Assembly (NCBI GenBank): GCA_023450835.1
Contig: JAEXGM010000180.1
Span: forward strand, 1 to 15,979
Direction: 5' to 3'
Length of the DNA: 15,979 nt
Origin: Bacillota bacterium
GTDB taxonomy: Bacteria; Bacillota; Clostridia; Lachnospirales; Lachnospiraceae
The translations under genes and the position numbers were made by a program. Positions 7,402 through 15,600 of this stretch are shown here, one piece after another (the first letter of the stretch is position 1; each line of letters begins with the position of its first letter). Under the pieces are notes generated by a model. That model was not told where the DNA came from and ran no database searches. It worked only from the letters and a program-made list of their open reading frames with translations.

Positions 7402-8427
7402 TTATTTGTGGACTGCCGTACACGAACCTCTCTTTAACAGGGATGACTCAAATACAATATGTCTGGTTTCCCCTCCCTGCAGCATGTCAAAAAGCAGCTC
7501 TACACTGGACAAAGCCATCTGCTCTGCCGGCTGGGAGATGGTATCAATAGAAGGATGATAAAATTCTGCCTCTTCAATACCGTCAAAACCTATAATTGAT
7601 ATATTTTCCGGAATCTTTAAACCGCTGGAAAGAATAGCTTTTGCCGCTCCGATTGCAACAATGTCCGCAAATGCAAATACGGCTGTCACATCCTTGTTCT
7701 GAGCCAAGAGCTGCTTCATCATTTTAAAACCGAAATCATATCCTGACAGAGATGAGAATTCAGAAGCTACCAAAGAGGAATCAAAGGGGACATTATATTG
7801 CTCCAATGCTCTTATATACCCTCTGTATCGTAAAGAGTTGGGTGTCATTTCATCAACAGGAGCATTCATAATAAATCCTATTCTTCTATGCCCCATTGAA
7901 ATCAGATATTCAACAGCTTTAAAGGCCTCCAGTTCATCATTGATACGGACACTGGAATAACTTTCAAGGGAAACCTCATCTCCTGCCGATACCGTAAGCA
8001 GTACACAGGGAACCTTCAGACCGCTGAATTTTGTAGCAGTATAATTAAAGGAACCTCCCATAATAATGACTCCCTGAAGATTTCTGTCCTTGGCCTCTGA
8101 TATAGCGATATCCAATTCATTCTGCAGATTTGTGACATTTTGTATAATCAACTGATAACCTCTAAGTGCAACCTTTTGTTCAATTATTCTTATCATTTTT
8201 TGAAAAAATGGATTGGTTATAGATTTTACCAGCAACGCCACGCTCTTTGACTGATTGGATTTTAAGTTCCTGGCACTGTTATTGGGAATATAATTGTATT
8301 CTCTGACAACGGCCATAACTTTTTCTCTTGTTTTGGAGCTTACCGGCCCCGAATTGTTAATAACCCTGGATACTGTTGTTATTCCAACTCCTGAAAGTTT
8401 TGCTATTTCTTTAATTGTTACTTCCAT
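7402..8427 (-). CDS. LacI-family transcriptional regulator
   Basis: DNA-binding sugar-responsive regulator of 341 residues, a normal length for the family. The N-terminal helix-turn-helix (TIKEIAKLSGVGITTVSRVIN, residues 4-24) and the hinge region (YIPNNSARNLK, 46-56) are typical. From about residue 62 follows a periplasmic-binding-protein-like effector domain, including AFADIVAIGA (252-261) and the family motif IIGFDGIEEAEF (278-289). I chose the ATG at 8427, which has AGGA 8 bases upstream and begins MEVTIKEIAKLSG; the frame stays open to a TTG at 8472, but that start has poor ribosome-binding spacing. Between the importer and the GH3 subcluster, it is the obvious candidate to bind the CG-centred palindromes in the divergent promoter region and to sense an imported sugar or its breakdown product. 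The effector is not deducible. Confidence 0.95.
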   Translation of the reverse strand: MEVTIKEIAKLSGVGITTVSRVINNSGPVSSKTREKVMAVVREYNYIPNNSARNLKSNQSKSVALLVKSITNPFFQKMIRIIEQKVALRGYQLIIQNVTNLQNELDIAISEAKDRNLQGVIIMGGSFNYTATKFSGLKVPCVLLTVSAGDEVSLESYSSVRINDELEAFKAVEYLISMGHRRIGFIMNAPVDEMTPNSLRYRGYIRALEQYNVPFDSSLVASEFSSLSGYDFGFKMMKQLLAQNKDVTAVFAFADIVAIGAAKAILSSGLKIPENISIIGFDGIEEAEFYHPSIDTISQPAEQMALSSVELLFDMLQGGETRHIVFESSLLKRGSCTAVHK

Positions 8428-8497
8428 ATACCTCATCCTATGCTTGATTTTTATCCGAATACTCGAAAACAATTCCCCTGTTTGTACATAATTAATA

Positions 8498-8506
8498 ATT
8501 ATACCA
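8498..8506 (-). promoter_or_regulatory. Extended -10 promoter of the LacI gene
   Basis: On the minus strand TGGTATAAT (8506-8498) is a perfect extended -10 element (TGnTATAAT). No good -35 is seen, which fits this promoter class. The leader to the ATG at 8427 is about 65 bases. The regulator can therefore be expressed independently of the importer operon. Confidence 0.55.
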
Positions 8507-8507
8507 C

Positions 8508-8521
8508 AATCCTATCGGATT
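8508..8521. promoter_or_regulatory. Short palindrome over the LacI promoter spacer
   Basis: AATCC (8508-8512) and GGATT (8517-8521) are inverted around TATC, just upstream of the extended -10 of the LacI gene. The position would suit autoregulation, but the sequence is unlike the two palindromes in the divergent promoter region, so the assignment is weak. Confidence 0.25.
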
Positions 8522-8565
8522 TGCATTAACAAAACAAATGGAATTACTTCTTATTAACAGGAAAT

Positions 8566-8619
8566 TGGCAGGAATTATTCCCTTTTCCGTTCTATCGGTA
8601 AAGTTATGCATCCCTGCCA
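8566..8619. repeat. Inverted repeat between binding-protein and LacI genes
   Basis: TGGCAGG (8566-8572) and CCTGCCA (8613-8619) form a perfect 7-bp stem enclosing about 40 bases. Inside lies a smaller hairpin with CCG (8587-8589) and CGG (8596-8598) flanked by T/A pairs. There is no U-tract on the minus strand, so this is not a standard terminator for the binding-protein transcript. It may slow or process read-through RNA. Confidence 0.4.
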
Positions 8620-8665
8620 TTATCCTTATTACTTCAATGGTTTTTTATTCATTTGTATAAATCAA

Positions 8666-10213
8666 TTATTTGGAAGCATTGTATGCAGTCCACTGGTCAT
8701 TAACTTCCTGTAATACTTTGTCAATTCCAGCAGTCTTTAACTGTTTCCTGTACTCTGCTACCGCATCCTTAGGATCCTGTGTAGTCTTACCTAAGAGTAT
8801 CTGAATACCAAGCTGTGAGTTTACATTGGAAATAGCGGAAAGCTCAGTATTTACCTTGCTGCTGTCAAAGCTGAAACCTACAAAAGGATTATCAATAGCA
8901 ACTTTGGACCATGCATCATTCAAAGTATAACGGCGAGGATCTTCTGTAAGCTGAGGAATATTCAGAGCATCTGTACGGAATGCCCATGATGCAAATCCGC
9001 CGGCATCTTTCTTCTCATCATAAGTAGCAGGTCTTGTAACCTTGCCATCTTTCAGTTCATATTGTCTTCCAACAATACCATACTGGAATAAATCATAACA
9101 ATCTTTGTCAGTCATAAGCTTCTCAATTACCTGTAAGCATCTGTCCGGATATTTGGAGTTTGCACTGATACCTGTAGCATTGTTAACACCGCTGGCTCTT
9201 ACAATCTTACCGTTTGCTTCAGGGAAGCAGTAGAATTCAGATTCTACTCCGGGTAATTTCTGTTCCTGAGTACCATAGCTTCCTGTCCAGTCAGGCTGGT
9301 GAGAAATGTAACCTGCGGATAAGCCATTGTAGAAGTTATCTTTGTCATCCTGTGATGAAGAAAGAATATCTGTTGACCAGTATCCTTTTTCTTCCCATTC
9401 ATGCATCTTTACAGCAAATGCTTCGAATTCATCTGTAAATGCAGGTGCAAAAATCTTACTGTTGTCATCTTTATCAGCTGCCAGATATAATTCACTTTCA
9501 GAGATACCAGGTGCATTGATCCAGCCGCCTGTTGTACCGATAAACATTCTGTAAAGGTCATTTGACAGATTTGCTTTACCATTTAAAGGAACCTGACCGT
9601 CAGCAACTGCTGCGTCCATGTATTTTTCCATATCTGCGATAGAATTGATACTGGATACTCCGTACTTGTCCATTAAATCTTTACGGGATACAAATCCATA
9701 GGAAGTATATTCGGAATAGTCGGTAGGTACTCCATAGATTTTTCCGTCTACTTTCATGCTATCCCACTGATTTGTTAATGCAGTCTTAAGTGTAGGCGCA
9801 TCTTTATCAAGTAAATCTGTGATGTCAGCTAAAGCGCCTTGCTTTACAAGTGTAGCATACGGAACATTGGCAGTGGCTGAAATATATGCCATATCAAACT
9901 TCTCGCCTGATGAGAACATTAGAGGATACTTTGTTGCAATGTCACCCCAGTCGATATATTTAATTTCCAGGGTAGTATTGATGCTTGCCTTTAATTTTTC
10001 ATTCAGCGCGGCAAGTATATCTTTGTTGGCAATACCTTCGCTGCCATATAAATAAAGAACCAGATTTACCTCTTTGGAATTGTCCGTCTTACCGTCTGTT
10101 GTTTCCGCCCCATTGTTTGTTGTGTCGGAATTGTTTTTTGTTGTTTTGCTGCATCCGGTTACCATACCGATTGCCAGCACTGCTACTAACAACAATGCAA
10201 TAATTCTCTTCAT
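8666..10213 (-). CDS. Sugar ABC transporter solute-binding lipoprotein (LplA/YtcQ type)
   Basis: Extracellular, lipid-anchored receptor of a CUT1 oligosaccharide importer, 515 residues. It has a lipoprotein signal peptide (MKRIIALLLVAVLAIGM) with lipobox VTGC, so C21 is the likely acylated residue, followed by a low-complexity S/T/N/D linker (22-50). The mature domain starts with a beta-strand (VNLVLYLYG) and contains the DMAYISATA and YGVPTDYSEYT segments typical of the large LplA/YtcQ-like binding proteins (over 480 residues), which usually pair with LplB/YtcP-type permeases, as here. I chose the ATG at 10213 because GGAGG lies 5 bases before it and the signal peptide then begins MKRII; an upstream in-frame ATG at 10237 is less likely. 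It is the last importer gene, 121 bases after the second permease, behind an intercistronic hairpin. Proposed ligand: beta-1,2-glucooligosaccharides, by context only. Confidence 0.93.
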   Translation of the reverse strand: MKRIIALLLVAVLAIGMVTGCSKTTKNNSDTTNNGAETTDGKTDNSKEVNLVLYLYGSEGIANKDILAALNEKLKASINTTLEIKYIDWGDIATKYPLMFSSGEKFDMAYISATANVPYATLVKQGALADITDLLDKDAPTLKTALTNQWDSMKVDGKIYGVPTDYSEYTSYGFVSRKDLMDKYGVSSINSIADMEKYMDAAVADGQVPLNGKANLSNDLYRMFIGTTGGWINAPGISESELYLAADKDDNSKIFAPAFTDEFEAFAVKMHEWEEKGYWSTDILSSSQDDKDNFYNGLSAGYISHQPDWTGSYGTQEQKLPGVESEFYCFPEANGKIVRASGVNNATGISANSKYPDRCLQVIEKLMTDKDCYDLFQYGIVGRQYELKDGKVTRPATYDEKKDAGGFASWAFRTDALNIPQLTEDPRRYTLNDAWSKVAIDNPFVGFSFDSSKVNTELSAISNVNSQLGIQILLGKTTQDPKDAVAEYRKQLKTAGIDKVLQEVNDQWTAYNASK

Positions 10214-10272
10214 CTTTACCTCCATTCTGCCGCTCATAGCGACATAAAATACATTATTTATAATAAGCCCCC

Positions 10273-10306
10273 GAGCTGTGCATTAATCAGATTAATGTGA
10301 CAGCTC
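10273..10306 (-). promoter_or_regulatory. Intercistronic hairpin before the binding-protein gene
   Basis: GAGCTGT (10273-10279) pairs with ACAGCTC (10300-10306), and inside it ATTAAT pairs with ATTAAT, leaving a 3-base loop and a one-base asymmetry. It sits between the second permease stop (10335) and the binding-protein ATG (10213). The minus-strand continuation is G-rich, not U-rich, so it is not an intrinsic terminator. A role as an RNA-stabilising or processing element that raises binding-protein mRNA relative to the permeases is plausible. Confidence 0.6.
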
Positions 10307-10334
10307 TTTAAGCATATTACCACAAAAGATATTA

Positions 10335-11243
10335 TCAGCCCTTTACGGCACCGATAGTCAGACCGCTTACAAAATACTTTTGTACAAAAGGATATACTAA
10401 GATAATCGGCCCGATTGCTGCTACTGCAGTTGCCATTTTAATTGATTCACTTGGCAGATCTCCTATGTTAATCGTTAGCCCCTGCTGGATTAACAGGGAT
10501 ATATTTGCCTGGCTCACGATTTTTTGCAGGAAATACTGTAGCGGAATCTTATTCTGGGATTGAATATAAAGCATGGCATTATACCATTCATTCCAGTAAC
10601 CAAGAGTAAGGAACAGGCCTATGGTTGCCAGAGAGGGTTTTGACAAAGGCATGAAGATCTTCCAGTAAATTCTAAAATCACCGGCTCCGTCAATTGCTGC
10701 GGATTCATACAGGGATTCCGGTATGGATTTCATAAAATTCCTCATCAGGAAGATGGACCAGGGACTCATTAGTCCAGGAAATATCAAAGCCCAAATGTTA
10801 TCTTTTAATCCCAGGCCATTAACCATCAAAATATAGGTAGGAATCAAACCGCCGCTGAACAATGTTGTAAAATAGATAAAAAATGAAATCTGGTTTCTAT
10901 ATCTGAAATCTTTTCTGCAAAGCACATATCCGCCCATTGACATGAGGAACAATCCTAAAACAGTTCCTGCTACCGCAATGGTTATGGTTACTTTATAAGC
11001 GTTCATAAGATTAGTTATATGGCTTCCGAGAAATTCGTACGCGCTGAAACTGATGTGAGAAGGTATCAGCTTGTAACCTTCCTGTAATATTTCCTTTTCA
11101 CTCATAAAAGAGGAAGATACCAGGAGAAGAAAAGGAAATAAGCATATCAATGTAAATATGGTAACAAGGGTATAAAAAATACCTTTCATGATTTTTTCAT
11201 CCCTGCCCACTATTTTCCTACTTTTTATATTATCTTCTTTCAT
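10335..11243 (-). CDS. Sugar ABC transporter permease (LplC/YtcP type)
   Basis: Integral membrane subunit of a CUT1 carbohydrate importer, 302 residues, with six predicted transmembrane segments (the first near 22-43). The cytoplasmic EAA loop that docks on the ATPase is clear at about 176-203 (ESLYESAAIDGAGDF, then IFMPLSKP), followed by GYWNEWYNAMLYI, characteristic of the MalG/YtcP side of the family. It ends with VQKYFVSGLTIGAVKG, the usual tail of this subfamily. The ATG follows the first permease's stop codon by 20 bases, with AAGGAG 10 bases upstream. The two permeases should form a heterodimer. No ATP-binding subunit gene is present in the window, so a shared MsmK/MsmX-type ATPase encoded elsewhere is expected. 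Confidence 0.95.
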   Translation of the reverse strand: MKEDNIKSRKIVGRDEKIMKGIFYTLVTIFTLICLFPFLLLVSSSFMSEKEILQEGYKLIPSHISFSAYEFLGSHITNLMNAYKVTITIAVAGTVLGLFLMSMGGYVLCRKDFRYRNQISFFIYFTTLFSGGLIPTYILMVNGLGLKDNIWALIFPGLMSPWSIFLMRNFMKSIPESLYESAAIDGAGDFRIYWKIFMPLSKPSLATIGLFLTLGYWNEWYNAMLYIQSQNKIPLQYFLQKIVSQANISLLIQQGLTINIGDLPSESIKMATAVAAIGPIILVYPFVQKYFVSGLTIGAVKG

Positions 11244-11263
11244 ATTAACTTAACTCCTTTTTC

Positions 11264-12199
11264 CTAAAATAGTGCGCTTTCAGGTTCTATCTTCTTAACG
11301 ACTGCATTCACTACCAAAACAAGAATCAGCCCGAATATTGACTGGTAGAAACCAACTGCGGCACCCTGTGAAAAGTTAAACTGGCTGACAAGGCTTCGGA
11401 ATACAAAGGTATCAATAATATCCGTCTGAGGATATAGAATGGAATTACTGCCTATCAGGTTAAAGAACAGGTCGAAGGAACCCTTTAATATACCACCCAG
11501 TCCAAAAAGGAAAAGCAATATAACAGTAGTTTTTAACAAAGGTAATGTCAGATACTTTATCTTCTGTATAGGAGAGGCTCCGTCAAGAGATGCCGCCTCA
11601 TAAATTTCAGCATCAATGCCGGTTATCGTAGCCAGATAGACTATCATACCGTAACCTGTCTGGTTCCAAATCTTGAAAAATACGATAATGTATTTCCAAA
11701 TTCCCTGATCAGAATAAAAATCATGTTTGGGAAACCCTAAACCTGTTAATAATGTATTTACAAAGCCATGGTCGTAATTGAAGAAGTTATATGCAAAAAA
11801 TCCGACAATAACCATTGAGATAAAATACGGCAACAGGATAATGGACTGAGATATTTTCTTAAACCATTTGCTTCCCAGCTCGGCAAGCATGATTGCAAAG
11901 GCCACTTGAAACACGTTACACAAAACCAGGAAGGCAACATTATAAAGAAGCGTATTCTTTGTTATCCTCCACAGGTCACCCGTCTTTGCCAGGAATTCAA
12001 AATTCTTAAGCCCCACAAAAGGACTGCCGAATATTCCTTTTCCAATGCTGTAGTCTACGAAAGCGATATATGCTCCCGGCATCGGAATGTAGGCAAAAAC
12101 AAAAAAATAGATCAGAATTGGCAAAATCATTAAGAACAGAACACGCTTGCGTTTCACTTCGTGAAAAAAGTTCTTAAAATGGATTGTTAATTTTCCCAT
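11264..12199 (-). CDS. Sugar ABC transporter permease (LplB type)
   Basis: Integral membrane subunit of a CUT1 carbohydrate importer, 311 residues, about six transmembrane segments (the first near 19-38). The N-terminal region has ILPILIYFFVFAYIPMPGAYIAF and VGLKNFEFL, typical of LplB/MalF-like permeases. The EAA loop is at about 197-224 (AEIYEAASLDGASP, then YLTLPLLKT). I chose the ATG at 12199, with GGGTGG 7 bases upstream; an in-frame GTG at 12217 is the alternative. As first gene of the importer operon it is preceded by a leader of about 130 bases carrying an operator-like palindrome. It partners the next permease (20-base gap) and the lipoprotein downstream. Confidence 0.95.
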   Translation of the reverse strand: MGKLTIHFKNFFHEVKRKRVLFLMILPILIYFFVFAYIPMPGAYIAFVDYSIGKGIFGSPFVGLKNFEFLAKTGDLWRITKNTLLYNVAFLVLCNVFQVAFAIMLAELGSKWFKKISQSIILLPYFISMVIVGFFAYNFFNYDHGFVNTLLTGLGFPKHDFYSDQGIWKYIIVFFKIWNQTGYGMIVYLATITGIDAEIYEAASLDGASPIQKIKYLTLPLLKTTVILLFLFGLGGILKGSFDLFFNLIGSNSILYPQTDIIDTFVFRSLVSQFNFSQGAAVGFYQSIFGLILVLVVNAVVKKIEPESALF

Positions 12200-12292
12200 A
12201 TAAAATCCACCCTTCACTTCATTTTTTAGATATACTTACTATTCTATCCAACTTGACCTTTGAAAAACCAAAACATTTGTAAATTTGTTTCA

Positions 12293-12306
12293 TGGAATCG
12301 TTTCCA
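12293..12306. promoter_or_regulatory. LacI-type operator (O1) in the importer operon leader
   Basis: TGGAATCGTTTCCA is a 14-bp palindrome with CG at its centre and a single mismatched pair, the classic form of LacI-family sites. It lies about 25-37 bases downstream of the expected transcription start of the importer operon, so a bound repressor would block elongation. It also partly resembles a CcpA cre site (mismatches at two constrained positions), so CcpA is the alternative binder. Confidence 0.7.
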
Positions 12307-12336
12307 TTTCTCAATCAAATTGTAATTTATGTGTAG

Positions 12337-12365
12337 ATTATATTATCTTACATTGATTTTGTCAA
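12337..12365 (-). promoter_or_regulatory. Consensus sigma-A promoter of the importer operon
   Basis: On the minus strand TTGACA (12365-12360) and TATAAT (12342-12337) are both perfect and separated by exactly 17 bases. The expected start is near 12330, giving a leader of about 130 bases before the LplB-type permease. Such strength implies tight repression when the substrate is absent. Confidence 0.85.
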
Positions 12366-12502
12366 ATGGTTTTTTATATTTTTTTAATAATTTATGGTTA
12401 TTTTTTATCTTATAAATTCTCATAAATTTGTAAATTGTTTCATTCTTTCATTATAATGGTTTAAAAATTAGACAAATTATTTTCAAAAAGAATCACTTTG
12501 CA

Positions 12503-12531
12503 TTGACATTTTTATCATGCAAGGATATAAT
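12503..12531 (+). promoter_or_regulatory. Consensus sigma-A promoter of the phosphorylase gene
   Basis: On the plus strand TTGACA (12503-12508) and TATAAT (12526-12531) are both perfect with a 17-base spacer. The expected start is near 12538, a leader of about 68 bases before the ATG at 12606. Confidence 0.85.
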
Positions 12532-12552
12532 ATTTTCAACAATCTCAAAAAG

Positions 12553-12566
12553 TGGTATCGTTTTCA
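12553..12566. promoter_or_regulatory. Second operator-like site (O2) in the phosphorylase leader
   Basis: TGGTATCGTTTTCA matches O1 in 12 of 14 positions and keeps the central TATCGTTT-like core, but is a poorer palindrome. It lies about 15-28 bases after the expected start of phosphorylase transcription. It fits a cre consensus slightly better than O1, so it may be a CcpA site or a weaker site of the local LacI protein. Confidence 0.55.
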
Positions 12567-12605
12567 TAATTATTGCATACTACTTTCAGAAAGGACCCCC
12601 GTGTT

Positions 12606-15600
12606 ATGAACCTAACAGATAATTTAATTGAATTGAAAGCAGGCAAAACAAGTTATCGTTTCCTGCCTACCGGTGATATTTTCGAATTCAACCACAATGG
12701 TATCATGTTAAATGGATTTCATGGAAATTCCAAAGATGGCTCTCCTAGTAACATATATCTTAGAATATATAAAGAGAATACCGTCACCGCATACCCCCTA
12801 TTGGGAATCCGCTCCCATTCGGAATTAGAAAAAGGCAATAACTCCCTTAAGTTTATTGGAAAAGCTGAAGACGTCTCTTACGAGATAGTTTTTTATGCAA
12901 AAGAAGGCTTATGGTTCTGGGATATTGCTTTAAAGGGAACGAATGAAACTGTTGATATCCTATATGGCCAGGATATCGGCGTAGCTTCTTCCGGAGCTGT
13001 ACTTACCAATGAGTTGTATGCGGCACAATATCTTGGACATAGTATCTTCTCTTCTGAGAACGGTTATACCATATGTTCCAGACAAAATCAGGATCAGGGA
13101 GGTGTTTATCCCTATCTTCGACAGGGTAGTTTAGGTACTTCGGTCATCCACTATTCCACAGACGGTATGCAATTCTTTAAGACCTCCTACAAGGACACAG
13201 ACATCCCTGCCGCTCTTACAGAGGATTTACCGGATGTCAATTATCAGTATGAATTTTCTTATACTGCTCTTCAGACTGAGAAGTTTAATTTGGATTCCGA
13301 TAAAAAACTTGCCTTTTATGGATTTGCGGCAGAAAATCATGCGGATGCCATTACTTCCCTGGAATATGACACTGAAATAAAATCTGCTTATCAAACCCTG
13401 GAAGAGGATTCCTATACTTCCTGCCCTTTAGTAACCCTCAAAAAGGAATTCGGTGCCACTTATTCCTCTCCTTCCCTCTCCACAGAAGATATTAATGTTT
13501 TATTTCCTTCTCGTATTCTGGAAGAACGTGACGGTGAAACCCTTCTCTCCTTTTTTACAAAGGACCACAGCCATATCGTAACCAAAGAAAAAGAGCTCCA
13601 CATGGAACGCCCTCACGGTACGATTTTTATCAGCTGCCCTGGCGAACTGGAGGAAGAAAGCGTTAACGGAAGTTGGACTGATGCTCAGGGTGCAATTTCC
13701 AGTACTGCTTACATGTACGGATTATTCAATGGCCAGACAGTCCTTGGAAATACATCTTTCCACAAGTTTTTATCGACTTCAAGAGGTCTCCTGAATATTC
13801 AGAAGAATTGCGGTCAGCACTTATATATTAAGCTTAACGGAACCTACCGCCTGCTGACTCTTCCCGCTTTATTCGAGATGGGCATGAACTATGCAAGATG
13901 GTATTATGTTCTGGAAGATGACCTTTTAAGAATAACTTCTTACACTGCCGCTCATAAGCCTTATGTCGTTTTGGAAGTAACCAGCCAGAAAGAAAAATCC
14001 TACGACTTTATTCTTACAAACCAATTGGTTCTTGGTGAAAACGAACACACAAAAGATGTAGCCTTTACTAAAACACAAGACGGCTTACGTTTTACGGGAA
14101 TATCAACGGAATATCAGGACCTTAACTATAACATGTTCTTTACGGCCGCCACATGGCAGACAAGCGATGACAGAATTTTCTTTGAAGACGGTCTTTCCAG
14201 AGATGATACTTTCTTAACTATTACAATAAATGAGACCAGCAGCTTTCAGTGCATCATTGCAAGCTCACTTACCGGTGAGGAAGTATTAAGTGCTCCTGTC
14301 ATTGACTTTGAAGCAGAAAAAGCAGCTGTTCTTGATTATTATCGTAATTTGAACAGAGGTTTTAAACTTTCAACAGACAGCAAAGAGGAAGATACAAGAG
14401 TAAAAATCTTAAACGAAACTGCCTGGTGGTACACCCACAATGCAATGATTCACTTTGCTTCACCTCACGGCCTGGAACAGCCTGGCGGAGCAGCCTGGGG
14501 AACCAGAGACGTATGCCAGGGACCTATGGAATACTTCCTGATGACTCAGAATTACGACCTGGCCGGAAAAGTGCTCTTAAATATCTTCTCTCACCAGTCC
14601 CATTCAAGCGGAGAATGGCCTCAATGGTTTATGTTCGACCGTTATACGATGGATGCCGGCGAGTGCCACGGCGATGTGGTGTTCTGGCCCCTTAAATGCA
14701 TTGGCGACTATCTGGAAGCTTCCGGTGATTATGCACTGCTGCATAAAGAAATTCCATATACTGATATTGCAGAACAGCCATACACCTTACTGCATCATAT
14801 AAAACGTGCCTTTGAAGCAGTAAAGATGCGTTTTATCGGTAATACCGGATTAATAACCTATGCCGGAGGAGATTGGGATGACACCTTACAGCCGGTAGAC
14901 CCTAAAATGCGTGAGCATCTGGTAAGTTCCTGGACCGTTGCTCTTGCTTTCCAGACTCTTAGACGTCTTGGAACAATGTTAAAGGATACTGACAGTAACT
15001 TTGCAGAAAAATTATCCGAAAGCGCGCAAAAGATTGCGGATGATTTTCAGTCCCTTTTAATTAAAGACGGCATTATCCCGGGATTTGTACAATACAACAA
15101 TAATGAGATCACCTATATGCTTCACCCGGTGGATAAAGAAACCGGTATTAATTACCGTCTTCTGCCCATGACCCGCAGTATTATTGCCGAACTGGTATCC
15201 CCTGAACAGGCAAAGCTTAATATGCAGACCATCGACAAAGAGCTTAAATTCCCCGATGGTGTCCATCTTATGAACCGTCCTGCCCGTTACAGCGGAGGAG
15301 TAAGCAAGCTCTTTAAGAGAGCGGAACAGGCTGCCAATGTAGGAAGAGAGATAAGTCTTGAATACATTCATGCGCACATTCGTTATCTGGAAGCCTGCGC
15401 TAAAATCGGTGACAGCACCACTGCCTGGGACAGCTTATTTACCATTAATCCTATTCTTATTAAAGAGTCCGTGCCCTCTGCCTGCTTAAGACAGAGCAAT
15501 CTTTACTTTAGCAGTTCTGACGGAAGCTTCACGGACCGTTATGATTTTGCTGAAAATTTTGATAAATTAAAGACCGGAAGTATTCCTGTAAAAGGCGGCT

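Larger units (their letters stand above)
12275..12443 (+). repeat. Direct repeat pair in the divergent promoter region
   Basis: ATTTGTAAATTTGTTTCAT at 12275-12293 recurs at 12426-12443 with a single T missing. The first copy runs into the upstream operator-like palindrome; the second lies between the two promoters. In such AT-rich DNA this could partly be chance, but an 18-base match is long enough to suggest a second regulator's binding sites or duplicated promoter DNA. Confidence 0.45.

Noticed and set aside
12573..12605. TTG start adding 11 residues to the phosphorylase
   Set aside because: The AAAGGA element lies downstream of this TTG and upstream of the ATG at 12606, so the ATG is the better start.
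15057..15377. Minus-strand 106-codon frame inside the phosphorylase gene
   Set aside because: It lies opposite the conserved catalytic barrel of the GH94 protein and shows no recognisable domain.
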